A stretch of 64,000 nt of DNA from assembly GCF_011745365.1 (NCBI RefSeq), contig NW_024468909.1, positions 3,224,001 through 3,288,000 on the forward strand, given 5' to 3'. This DNA comes from Cryphonectria parasitica EP155 (Eukaryota; Ascomycota; Sordariomycetes; Diaporthales; Cryphonectriaceae). Every line of letters begins with the position of its first letter. The stretch's first letter is position 1. A program made the translations under genes and the position numbers. The notes beneath the pieces were generated by a model. That model saw only the letters and a program-made list of their open reading frames with translations. It had not been told where the DNA came from and did not search any database. Positions 22,968-34,605 of this stretch are shown piece after piece.

Positions 22968-25757
22968 GGCGGATGGAACTGTGTGTACACGATTGTCTGT
23001 CTGACGAGAATACTTGGCTGGACGGCGAGGGGGGGATGGCAGGCGACAAAATAGATCACAATGGAGGCATGACTTGATGGCAGCCAGGCTGATGAGGTGA
23101 TAGTAGTCTAAATTGGAGTTTGGAAAGACGCGATGCGCGAATGCCTTCTTTGGCAAGCGAGTAAGTGCAGGTGGGGACTTCTGCCTGGAAGGTGCATGCT
23201 GCCTGGCTTCAGTCGCGCTGTCCAACACGTTGTCACCTGACCTCAGCAGCGTGAACACAGCAGTGGCAGCCAGCTAGCGGGTTCAGAGTTTACACAACAT
23301 CCAACAAAAATCCATGAGAAGTTTGAAATAACATGATGATAGTAGATTGGACACACTATGAGATCAACTTTTCAGTCGGAAGGACAGTGACATTATAGAA
23401 TGTGTGAGACACCAGGCTAGAGAGAAATGCAGGAACTTGATGTTTGTTCAGGGTTAGGGTTCAGACTGGACTGCCAGGATTATTTACATGAGTACTTAGA
23501 CAGTACATAGTAGTGAGTACTTGCCCAAATGACATGCCAGTTCGGCGTGTTACACACATACTATGGTAAAGGTTATCATGTCTTGTTGTCAAGACAAGTG
23601 CTCCGTCCAGAATCAGCAGCCGAGGCGCTTCCATGACTTCATGGTATTGGTTCTCGTCTGTTGCGTTCAGAAGGAAAGGCCCGGTGGTCCAGGCAAGCTC
23701 ACAAGAGTTGGTTTAGATGAATGCAGCCACAGCATGTTTCAGTGACCTCATATTTTTGTGACCGAGCATGTCACTATGCACACTACCCTTCTAGGGGTTC
23801 CACAGGCTGTCGCGTGCATAGCGGGGGTGTTTCTGTTAGCAAGTATTTGGTGGTACTTTTCTTTTCTTGTATAGAGTGTGCCACTTTCTTGATGGAGAAA
23901 ACGCTCCGCAGCTTTCACCTGATGTTCATCTTTGATAGGCATCAGCAATTGCCAGATCGTCTCTCTGAGAGCAAGAAGGATACTATCAATATAGGAAGGA
24001 TATGCGGCTGAGACCTCTATAGAGCTTGGGTGTGCCTGCAGTGACTAGCCATATCCGTTCTGAGGAGCTGAATTATTTTAAAAATTTCCGGGCCCATGAG
24101 GTTGGAATTGAGAGCGGGCCGGGAAACCCCCTGGTTCCTTTGCATCGCCACAACTATTTTCTGACGTCATGGATCTATGTACTATGTACTGCGCATCGCT
24201 CCCAATTTCAAATGACAAACAACTGAAGCGACCAAAATTGATAGGCTGGGACAGGCTGCTAGATCTCGATGAAATGTTTGCTTGCCAGGTGCCAGTCGCC
24301 TTTTGACCAGTCGCCTTTGACCAGCAGCCTTTGACCAGCAAGACTTAAGTGTGTGCTGCCGTATGCCATAGCAGCCAGCCTGGAAACAGGCTGGTGAGAT
24401 AGGATCTTGTTGGGGGTATCATGCTGGCTGGTGGCGAGCAATTGATGACCTGGTTGGTACGAAAGCATGATTTTGGCATTTCTTTCGTCCATCTCACAAC
24501 CTGCACGAGCGAGGGGGGTCAGAGCTGAGAGCTGTATGGGCAGAAAGACGTCTGGCAGCTTGCGGTGAAGGTCTAGATGCGGATGTAACCCCAACTCCTG
24601 GGCATCCTTGCAAGTCTTATGGAAATGTCTCTGAACCCAATTTCCCTCCATACAAAAACTACATACCATTCATCTATTTACTCTGGTTCATATACAATAG
24701 CAGTCCACTCTCAGACCCCCCTCGTGTCCCTCTGTCCCGTCCCCCTCCCGTCCATCCCAAGTGCTCCTGTCCTCCTGGTTCCTACGCAACCACGGTTTGC
24801 TTCCTTGACGCAAATTCCTGACTATCGAAAATCACATGAAGGGCCAGGTTCCACACCTCTGGACGGCATGTGGAGACGGTCCCCGCATACCACCTCATCT
24901 GGGGATTTTTCGGAACTCGGAGGCTCTGGCCTGCCACGTACGCGCATCGATCGACAGACAACATCTGGGCAGTATGCCAATGCTGGGCGTCATGCTTCTC
25001 GATCTGGGAAGGATTCCTGGTGGGGGATCGAAGGAAAGTCGCCTTTTCCGTCTGGGGCGAAACCCAGGCCACTCGAGGCTAGGGGAAAGGAGAAAGAACA
25101 ACCAAAGACGTCGAGACTGGATCGGGAATGGTGGGACTGGCACTAAGAGAGACGGTAGACCTGGAGTGGTACCTCCCATTAGCCTGGAAATACATCTTGA
25201 TTTCCTGTCCATGCTGCGATCCAGTGGGTGGTGCATTGGCATCGTTGTGCAATCTCCAATCGGCCAGCCCCCTGCCCCTTGGCTCCCTCCCTCTGTACTA
25301 CGTTCATACTATTTCATTGTGGTGGCTGTCTGGAGTACGTACATGGTAGCTCACTTCTTGCTTATGACGTACTCCCGGACGTCACATCCCCAGGGCACTG
25401 TTTGGGCCAGACCACATAGCTCCCGCGTTACCACGCAAACAAGGTCACTGCTCACGTCTTGTTTTGGGTTCGAGTGCCGCCCCTACTATTATAAGACAAT
25501 TCTCCTCGCGCTTCGACCGTCCTCCGATCTTCTGTTTTTCAACAATTTTCCCCTTGCAAACTCTAGCGACCCAATTCTAGTCTGCTAGTTTAAGCTCGAC
25601 GACGTGATACCCCCATACCAATCAATATCCTGATACCCCCATTCGAGACCCCCCTAACGCGCTTCCTGCTCTTTCTATTCATTTTCTTCCCCCTTTTCCT
25701 CCACGAACAATACGAATTAATTCTCTCCCCAGAAGATCATCACAATCATTGGCAACT
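22968..25757. other. Divergent intergenic region LIG4 / HAM1-like
   Basis: About 2.8 kb. The first 290 bp are open in the LIG4 frame. A 14-15 bp tandem repeat lies at 24292-24340. The last 1 kb before the HAM1-like ATG is C/T-rich. The open frame on plus from about 24619 to 25146 has no recognisable domain and is not called. Confidence 0.5.
24292..24340. repeat. Short tandem repeat, unit about 14 bp
   Basis: Three adjacent units of the form CCAGTCGCCTTTTGA, CCAGTCGCCTTTGA and CCAGCAGCCTTTGA, followed by a partial fourth (CCAGCA). The units differ by one T and by a TCG/CAG change. No coding frame that makes sense uses it. Confidence 0.8.
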
Positions 25758-28606
25758 ATGGCTTCGGCTGCAGTAAACAGACCAACCGATCTCAAGCTGA
25801 AGGAGGCCGATGTGAACAGGAAACTCCAAATCTATGGCATCATCAGTGCCTTCCAACAGGGCAAAGTTCCTTCTGTATGTTATGATTCGACTGCTCTTCT
25901 GATCCTTCCCGTTCCTCAGCTAATATCCACCTCCAGAACGAGCAAATCGATATCGCTCTGAACAGCTTCCTCGCCTCCAAGGCACTCTCCAATCCTTCGC
26001 CAAAGCTGTCCTCCGAGGGCAAGGCTCTGGTGGCAGATGTCCGCGATGTGGTTAATCAGGCCAAGAACCTCCTCCTGTCCAAGAACGAGGGCAACCTGTT
26101 GCAGGACTTCATTTGGCAGACCACGAAGTTCGACCCGACTGCCGTGAGCACCCCCAATGCTCCCATCGACAAAGACACCGCCAAGCAGCATGGCAACAAG
26201 GCCCTGGAGGGCATGCGAACCCTCGGAACCCTGATTATCACAAACGGACAATTCCGAAAGCTCTGTCAGTCTCAAGTCCTCTGACCAAATTCAGCTTCCA
26301 TCTTCTTTAGCTAACAAAATGACCACAGTGAGCGATGCTACCGTTCTGATCCGAGACATTGCGGGTGATGCTGCTACCAACGCTGCCGGCAAGGTGCGAC
26401 CGGACGAGGATAGGTTGGCTCAGATCGACCGCCCTGCCGAAGACAACACTTGGCATGAGACTCCCGATTTCAGCAAGGCCAATCTGAAGAAGCAGGCTCA
26501 AGGTGTCTACAAGGGCAACGATCCCCACTCTGATGCTAATGCCATCGCTGGGGAGGGCTACGGTGCGGCCAAGACCGATTCTGGCGTGAATGTCAACGCC
26601 GGTATTGATGCTGCCACCAAGACCGCTGAGCAACGCACCGGCTTGTCGTCTGAGGATACGGCAGAGGCCAAGGAAGCCGCGCGGCAGCGCACCGCAGAGT
26701 ACAGGGCCAAGACTCAGGAGTATCTCAAGAAGAAGATGCCTCAGGAGCGTCGCGAACAGACAATCTGGCGCCTTAAGGTAAGATTCAACATGCCCCATTT
26801 CAAGGGGGGCCAAATAGACCACTTTGTGTGACACCTGCTAACGTGCCCAAAGAAAATGGTTATTGAATGCCAGCAACACCCCGACTACAACGAGGCCATT
26901 TCCACGCTGCTGGATCTTGCTGAGCAATACGGCAGCCATGGCAAGCAGCTCACTACTGGGGGGACAGGTACCGTCAAGGATGCTAGATCCTCCCTGGCCC
27001 AGGCTGAAGCTGACCTCAAGACCCTCATCGAGCGCTTCGCCAACGGCACCAGCAGCGACGATCTCTGGGACTCGGTCAATCAGATTTACGTCGATGCCCA
27101 GAATGATCCTGAGTTAAAGGACTGGTTCAAGGCTATGGACAGGTACGTCCGCCGTTGCCTACAGGAGCAGGGCTACATTCTGGAGCCGGCCTCGACCCAG
27201 GACTGGAACAGATTGTACGATCACGGAAACTACTTGCTTCGACAGAAGTACCGGGCCCACACCGACCGCATCGTGGACGAGATTAAGTTTCTCGCAAACC
27301 AATTCGACGAGGATGCCCAGAACAAACACTTCGCCCAGTCCGTCAACAAGCTCTTCCTCGATCTTGGAAATGATGAGAACGGCAAGCCGGCGTTCAAGCC
27401 CCACCTGCTCAAGGACCTCACTGAAGTCATCATTCCCTTGACCTTTGAGAAGATAGCGTACATCCCAATCCCTCGCATCGAGTATTCTGACCCCCAGGTT
27501 GATGCTGTCATCGAGAACCTCGTCCTGGAGAGTGATAACTTCATGCCCAACCTGCTTGAGATTCACAACGAGAACCACATGAGGTTTGGTCGCAAGAAGA
27601 TCAGTGGCCACCAGCAACATGCCATCGAGGCCAAGGTTTCGGGCATCCAGATGGATCTGCGGGATGTCTCTCTCTACCTCAAGAAGAAGCAGGGCTTCCC
27701 CTCCATTACCGACACCATTATTGCGGATATCATCTTGGCCGGCGAGGGCTTCAGCTTCACCATGAAGATGTCGACGGCCGGGAAGAAGGATACCAACAAC
27801 TTCTTCAAGGTTGACAAGGTTGATGTTACCCTGAACGACATGAAAATCAAGATCAAGAAGTCGAAGCACAAGCTGCTCTTCAACCTGGCCAAGCCCATCG
27901 CCCTCAAGGCCATGCGCCCTGCCATCCAGAAGGCCGCCGAGAAGGCTATCAAGGACAACTTCAATAAGGCAGACGGCTTCCTGCGCCAGGTGCAGCTCGA
28001 GGCGCAGCGTGCCCTCGAGGAGGCCAAGAACGACCCAGAGAACGCCCCTAACGTCTACAAGCGTTACACTGAGGCGTTCCAGAAGCAGCTGCTCCAGGGC
28101 AAGGAGAAGGCCAAGCAGGCCCAGCAGAAGCTGGATGACAAGAAGGTCAATGTGGCCATCACCAAGGAGGACAGCATCTTCCCCAATGTCCACCTGCCTG
28201 GTGGAATCAGCTCCAAGGCTACTGAGTACAAGGAGCTTGCAAGGAAGGGAGAGAAGTGGGAGAGCCCCGTCTTTTCGATCGGTGCTGCCAACAGTACGTG
28301 ATATACTTAGACCCCCCCCCCCACCCCCTTTCTTCCGCGAGGCTCCCGCGTCTTTCCAAAGCAGTGGTACTAATGTCCGCATCAGAGAGTTCCGATATCC
28401 CGGCTGCGCCCAAGGTTGCTCGTAAGCCTCACACCACCAGTGCCACCACGGGTGCTTCCACGGGCGCCACAGGTGTCCGCACAGGCGTGACCAACGGCGC
28501 AACGAACGGTGCTACTAACGGCGCTGGCTACCCCGTCCATGGTGCTACCAAGCCGTTTGACCCGAATGTGGCGAACCCTGCTGCCGGTCTCACCACAGTC
28601 TCGTAG
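25758..28606 (+). CDS. HAM1-like protein (DUF5923 / DUF4449)
   Basis: Five exons, 25758-25874, 25937-26264, 26329-26777, 26853-28293 and 28386-28606, encode 851 residues. Joins restore GKVPS-NEQIDIALNSF, FRKL-LSDATVLIRD, WRLK-KMVIECQQHP and AANS-KSSDIP. The sequence resembles the large fungal HAM1-like family: an N-terminal helical region (DUF5923) and a C-terminal DUF4449 region with a BPI/LBP-like lipid-binding fold. Visible landmarks are PHLLKDLTEVIIPL, IPIPRIEYSD and a Lys-rich segment. The function of the family is poorly defined; lipid binding is inferred from fold similarity. The last exon encodes a low-complexity Gly/Thr/Ala/Asn tail with repeated GATNGATNG. The ATG at 25758 has the fungal CAACT-ATG-GC context. 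Confidence 0.85.
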
Positions 28607-29877
28607 AAGGAGAACGATGATGACTACGGCGATGATGACGATGACGGAACTACGACTGTGAAGTTACCCACACCCATCCAGCCAGCAGGGCCGTCTCGAG
28701 CGTCAACGATATATCAAAATGCAGAAGAATCCTTTTGAACACGGCTTGTCAGAGGAGCAGAATTCCTTTTGTCGGATATTTTTTTGTGCTTTATACCCGA
28801 TTGCAACCGTGATTACATCATGATACCCGGCTAAAGGGAAATCAGCATTGCGGACACGGACGGACCGTAATGATGGGGAGTTCGTCTGTGTTGTTTACGC
28901 CTTTCGCTGTTGTTTTCGTTTTCTTTTTCTGCTTTAGATAGGAAACAATGTTAGTGTATGCGATTTGACAAAAGAATTCTGGCTTCTGTGACTGGGTGGA
29001 AGACTTGCACCTCGAAAGTAAGAGTTTGTAGTTGGTCATGACAGTGGTTCATTGACCCGGAACTGTGCACATGAATGAAACGACTCCCTGTCTTTCTCTT
29101 CCACCATGAGTGCTCGTTCGAGATGCTGGCACCTCATGTTGACGACAGGGTCCAATGGCGCCAGTGGAACTTGGGAGAGTCGCCAGTCCCATGCGGCACG
29201 TCCCAGAGCCGGTGAACTACCAGGGTTGAACGGTCAGTGCTGACGAATTTCTCTTGGCTTACATGGAATATTCCGGAGGCGGAGCAACTAGATCACATGG
29301 GATGTGCGTGAGGGCATGTCAGTACAGACCTACTAAGTACCTTGGGCTGTCGAACCAAGACCGGCGATCTTCCGATGGAGTGGCCTGCTGAGCTGGTGCA
29401 TGGTCCTTAGCCCCATGGAAGCTGGGTCTTGAGGGTCTTTGTGCTTGTTTTTCTGGTATGGTAAATGGTGAGGAAGTCTTTTGGGCATGACTTCTCGTAC
29501 CATGTCGTGCTTGATAAAAACAGGAATGAGGAAGGGAAGTTGACCAAGTAAGGAAGATGCACGTGGTGCGGAGAACTCGGATCTAACATGATCTCCTACC
29601 GCATGCGCTAAGCAAACTTTAATACTTTTTTAGTACTATAGTACTGTCCAATATATTTATTAATATCGATGCTAAGCATAATGTCCTGCTTCTCCCCTTA
29701 GGGCTCCTGCTCAGGGTATAAGAGAGCCTGTCATTGGCTAACAACCCCTGTAGTAGCCCGTTTTGGGCAGGTCTTGGTGGATTTGTCATCACGCTGGATT
29801 CCATTTCAACCTTCCAAACTTCTCTTTCCTACATTAAGCTCGTTCGTCTACTGAACGAACCTCCCACAACAGTCCCT
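28607..29877. other. Intergenic region
   Basis: About 1.3 kb. Immediately after the HAM1-like stop is a GATGATGAC-rich segment, then the putative 3' UTR. An AT-rich patch (about 29619-29670) lies 3' of the P450 pseudogene. No gene recognised. Confidence 0.5.
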
Positions 29878-31560
29878 TCAGGAATGCTGCCGACGTCGAA
29901 GCTGCACCAAAGGTCCGACCCTCAGTGACACGAAAGCATCGTATGTCTGATACTGGTCCACATTACGCCGACCAGCCTTGCCGGAAGGGTCCCCGCCGCC
30001 CAGGTTGCTCGCCTCGTCCCTGCGGATCTCAAACGAGTAGATGATCTTGGCCATGACGATGCTCATCTCGAGCCAGGTCAGATTATTGCCTGGACACCCT
30101 CTCGTTCCCGTTGAGAAGGCACAGAAGGCGCTCTCGGCGAGCGCAACGCTCTCCTCCGTGGCACCAGATGAAGTGTCGCCTGCGATCCACCGCTCCGCCT
30201 GCACCTGAACGGTTCGGGGAAGATGGTCTCGTTGAAGCTCAAGCAGTAGTGTCCGAGGCTCACATTCACGCCCTCGGGGAAGAAGTCGCTGTCGACAACA
30301 GTGCCGCCCTTGAGGACCCTGCGCACTCCCTCGGCGTCATCCGCAGGGCCTCCTGGATGACCACACGGAGGTCCGAGCAGGACTGCAGCGCCGGGCCCGA
30401 CTCGATCTCCTGCGCGCTGGCGAGCCTTGACAACACCTCACGCGCAAGCCTGACCTGCACGTCCGTGTAGCGCGAGAGCTAGAAGAACATGGCCGCCATC
30501 ACGACCGCCGTGGTGTCGGAGCCGGCGATGATTAAAGACTCGGCCTCGCCCCACAGCTCCTCGATCGGGAAGCCCTTCCCAGTCTCGGGGTCCTTGGCAT
30601 GGAAGAGATAGCGGAAAAAGTCTTTCCGGACCTCGAATTCGAGGTCCTGAGAGGCCAGCCTCTGTGTCTCCTCCTCGGTCCTGGTTCGGTCTGTCAGGCA
30701 GTTGCCCACAAAGGCGTTCCACTTGGCAGGCGCGGGAGGGGCAGCCAGCCTCAGAAGCCAGTCTAGACCTCAGCTTTTAGACCACACCCAGGCCCCAGCG
30801 AACGGCGAGTGGGCGATCTACGGAACATCAGTCGGCTAGGCGGAGTCTCCAGCAGCATGGACGGTATAGGTCAGAGGACTGGACGTACTGGGTGCATCAG
30901 CTGTAGCATGTCAACCATCAACGCGGGTGCCTGTCTCATGCTGCTGTTGGGCTTCTTCATATCGGAGGACTTCCCGAAGCAAAGATCGCCAAGTATGTCA
31001 AATACGAGCCAGTTGGTCCAGTCAGTCATGTTGAGAGAGCCCGACCACTCCTCGCCGGGCTGATCTCCTGCCCCAGGACCGTCACACACTCATCGGCATT
31101 GGCTACCACAAAAGGCTCCACAGAGCGCAGCGCCTTGTTAGAGAACGCATAGTTGAGCACACGCCTCTTCCGCGTATGAATCGCTATATCAGTGGTGTTC
31201 CAGGTTGTCAAGGCCTTGGCATGAAGAGGCCAGGCATCGTAGTAGAGCCCCTTCTTCACGTTGACCTTGGGCCCGAATTTGTGCTGATACGCCGACGGGG
31301 TGTTGAAGAGGACACTGTCAGGTTGGTACCGGAATGTTGGCCCTAAGTCTCTCGTTAGCTAGACCATGGACAGGATCAGAGCGTGGTCAGCGACGGGATC
31401 GTCGGGCTACCATATTTTTTCCTGAAGCTGCCATAGCCAGATATGCCGATCTTGCTAGACAGTTTGCCAGTACGATGGGATCGTTGACAGCAGAGCGAAG
31501 ACATCTGCGCCGCTTACGCCTGCCAGGTTGTGGAAGAGAGGCATGATCAGAAGCCAAGGA
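29878..31560 (-). pseudogene. Cytochrome P450 pseudogene
   Basis: Minus-strand blocks in three frames align in order with one fungal microsomal P450. N to C: IPSYWQT (about 31455-31480); VLFNTPSAYQHKFGP, then KRRVLNYAFSNKALRS; WLVFDILGDLCFGKS; GLDWLL; KDFFRYLFHAKDPETGKGF; the I-helix IAGSDTTAVVMAAMFF; PEGVNVSLGHYCL with PEPF; and the haem-binding FSTGTRGCPGNN near 30080-30115. Lesions include a TAG directly after the I-helix (30479-30481), a stop before GLDWLL (about 30770), and frame changes near 31070, 30330 and 30200. Two gaps look like old introns (about 31340-31400 and 30825-30890). The blocks resemble the isotrichodermin C-15 hydroxylase-like group, but I cannot assign a clan. No functional product is expected. 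Confidence 0.87.
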
Positions 31561-34500
31561 CATACAGGCACAAAAGACAGACAGAGAAGGCTGTCAGGGG
31601 TGAGCTCTGCTTTCTCCAACAGGAAGAGAGGGTCACTTGGTCTGGAGGAAAAGGGAAACCTGTTTCTGTTACGTCCGTGGATCTCCAGCATGACCTATGC
31701 GTGACCAGGTCGTGCAGCCTACTCGACAAATAAGAGCATGATCTTCCCAGCTTATCAAAGGACCCTGCACAAGCGACAGCCAACTGCATGCGCATCGTTC
31801 AACGGGGCACTTCCCCGCGCCCGGCGAGCCATCTCCGGTTCATGGGCCCCAGGAGCCCAGGAATGTTTACTGAACAAGTACGAATGGGTCGTATGGCCCG
31901 AACCGACCCGGCCTACTGGAGCACCGCTGGAACTACTCTCCCTATTCGGTTGACCTGACGTCTACAGTGGCATTCTAGAGATGATTTTGGACATCATGGG
32001 TTCGGGAATAACAAAATCCAGCCCATTCGTTCGGCATGAATGGCTTGGTGGGCTCCTTCCCGGAAGGAGTTGGCCGGTATGTTAGACGAACCAGAGAAAA
32101 AGTACTCCAGAACGTCAGATCTTCATTGACGTAGCAGGTGTCGTCTCCTCTTCTGCGGAACTCCATGTACCAGAGTCTTCCGCAGTCACATGTCAGGCCA
32201 ACCTCGAATGTACTCAAGTTGAAGTAAATCATGTAGGTTTTCCTTGAATTTGCTGCAAGTGGATCTCTCTCACACTCTTTCTCTCTGCTGAATTGTTACA
32301 ACTATACATTACTTTCTAAACGGTCTACATGTATAACTTGTTTCCTGTCCATGTAGCTACAACAGGAGCAACATCTATGCAAACATGTTTGCGTACAGGT
32401 CGAGCTGAACGCTGTTCTTCCCTGGATAAACCCCATTAATTTCTTGAAACCTGCGAGGCGAGTAATGGCAGATTCGTCCTCGAGGCAGTGGAAATGGTGG
32501 GAAGACCGTTGAGGGTTTTATACCCAACCCGAAGCCTCGTGGCTCAACTGGTCTCCACAAGGATATAGCACCATAACTCCCCGGGCCAAATGTCCTGGCA
32601 TTCACCTTCATTGGCAAGCAGTGCTCATCGGTCACATCTCGCCCCGTCCAGCACGGCCGATGTGCGTTTAGGGGATTGCAGCTGGTCAAATTTGATGGAT
32701 CTATAGGACAAGCATTCAGGACTTATGCGTCACTTTGTAAGGGGATATGGATGATTCCTTGGTATTAAAGAACATGATACCTGATAGCCGGAACTGTTTG
32801 GGTCGCAACAATAGTGACTCGTCTATGTGATATGAATCCGTACGAGGGTTCGGTGGAGACTGGCTGGCTGGTTGTCTCTTGTTTTCCTTTTTCTTCTTTT
32901 CATCTCTCCCCTCCATTTCCTGACCCAAAATCGCAACAACAACTGGGCTGAGTTCTTTGGCTTTGCAGCGTTATTGTCTCTCCTTGTCCGAGGCGCGGAG
33001 CGAATTCTTCACCCGGCTTGATGGCTCGGCCATCTCGACCTATATCCTGGTGATGCTGGTTGTGCCACTGAAGTTATGGCGTCGGGTAAGCCACCAGCGC
33101 TCATTGTCGCTGGGGTGGGACGACATGATGGCCGTACTCGCCTTGTGCTCTATCAATGCCTTTTTTTTTTTTTTTTTTTTTTCACGTCTGCAGAGTTGGT
33201 AAGTAATCATCTCCCAGGACAACAGATGCGCTTTCCATTCCAGAGCGAAAGGAGGGGTGGGGGTGGGAGAGGAGTTGGTCAATTTGCTGACAAGGCAGTA
33301 AACAGGGCTGGAACTCAGCCTCGCGAAGCACTACCCGTTAGAAGTACTGACTGACGAGGCTATCGACTTCCTGGCGGCAGCGGCGGAGGAGGGGCAGAAG
33401 GGGGAGGGTGGTGCTTCTTCTTCTGGTGGGGGGCATAGGACGGACACAGATGTTGATAATGTTCACAGTGCAGAGGAGAGTCGGAAGAAGAAGGTTGTAG
33501 GGGATGGGACGTAGTGAGATGAAGACATGGATATTAGATGATGGGGGCTGGTGAGACTGTATTGGTTGTGTGATGTTCCTAAGTGAAAGGCACATGAAGT
33601 TCTTCGGAATCACGGCAGAAGCACGATACAAGTGCGTCATGGACGGGACATCGCACATTGTCTATCTGTCACTCGTCAGTCTATTCTGAAACGTGGAAAA
33701 GCAAATTGGTGATCCTCATAGATATTCTTTTGTCCATGTACTTAGTCTCTCTTCAACTTTCGAGAGTAGATTAATCATTGAGGCGGGATCACTTGCTGTG
33801 CCGTCTTCTGGATCGTCTGGCTGCGCTGAAAATTATTTACATGCTACGATGATTATATTATAGTAATTCATGGCCTTGCTTCTGACGGAGTCGCAAGAGG
33901 GAAGGAGGGGTGGGAAAAGGTGACAGCGGGTGAATAGGCAATGCACACTGAATACTGGGGCATGTTTGAGGCATTCAAAGAGTTATGGAGAGACCGAGGC
34001 TCCACGCCATGATAGTAGTAAGAAGAATGTATCTTTCTAGCAGAATTTGTCACCCTTGTTTCTTTACCACGACGGATAAAGAAAAGAAAGAGCGCCCCTT
34101 TATCAGCTCGGTCGAAACAAGATCTGCGAGCCGGACCGGCAGCGCCTTCCTCGGGCCAGCGCTGCGTAAATTATCATGACGTCCCGTCCATCCCGATACC
34201 TGTCGCAGGGGGAAGGCCCAACCTCCGCCGCGGTCCATTATTGTTGTTGTTGCTGCTCCCTTTTGCTTGTTTCCTTGTCGCCCGTCTCTCCTCTCTGAAG
34301 GGCGCGCACACTCTCATTCCTCGGGATGCCACCTCTCCGTCTTTGAGGCTGAGGAGGAATGCAGAGGCGACCTGCTTGCGCAAATGACCCGAATCTACTT
34401 TGCAGGTGGTATTTTTTTTACCCCACAACTGGCCGAGAAACAGAAGGAGAACAGAAGGTGAAAAGAAGGAAAAGGAGACAAGACACACAAAGAGAGAAAG

Positions 34501-34605
34501 TGTGTGTGTATCACCACGCGGTCCAGTACAGCACTGCACTGCACTACACTGCACTGCACGTGCCCAGGTGTCATCGCCGGGTCGCACTCTCCAACGCACT
34601 GCAAT
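31561..34605. other. Gene-poor region with coding-like fragments
   Basis: About 3 kb without a complete gene. Minus-strand open stretches at 32375-32689 and 31975-32232 have fairly even composition but no recognisable family. Plus-strand fragments at about 32969-33150 and 33306-33513 are listed separately. A run of about 20 T lies at 33162-33181. The end of the region is the upstream sequence of the fluoride exporter. Confidence 0.45.
32969..33513 (+). pseudogene. Fragments of a coding region, possibly a fungal rhodopsin/PTH11-type membrane protein
   Basis: The stretch 32969-33150 reads as one hydrophobic segment (STYILVMLVVPLKLW), a basic loop and GWDDMMAVLALC. A WDD motif after a basic loop is typical of fungal PTH11-like seven-helix proteins, but the rest of that family's sequence does not follow. 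A run of T (33162-33181) and a CTGCAG come next, then a GTAAGT. Beginning at about 33306, after an ACAG, another open stretch encodes LAKHYPLEVLTDEAIDFL and an acidic low-complexity end, stopping at 33513. There is no convincing start codon. Whether the two pieces belong together is unknown; I treat them as remnants. Confidence 0.3.

Noticed and set aside
23451..23475. Telomere-like GGGTTAGGGTT
   Set aside because: Only about one and a half units, as is the CCCTAACCC near 43585; far too short for an interstitial telomere.
34504..34605. Upstream extension of the fluoride exporter frame
   Set aside because: It has no ATG; the stretch lies in GCACT repeats. The ATG at 34606 begins the plausible protein.
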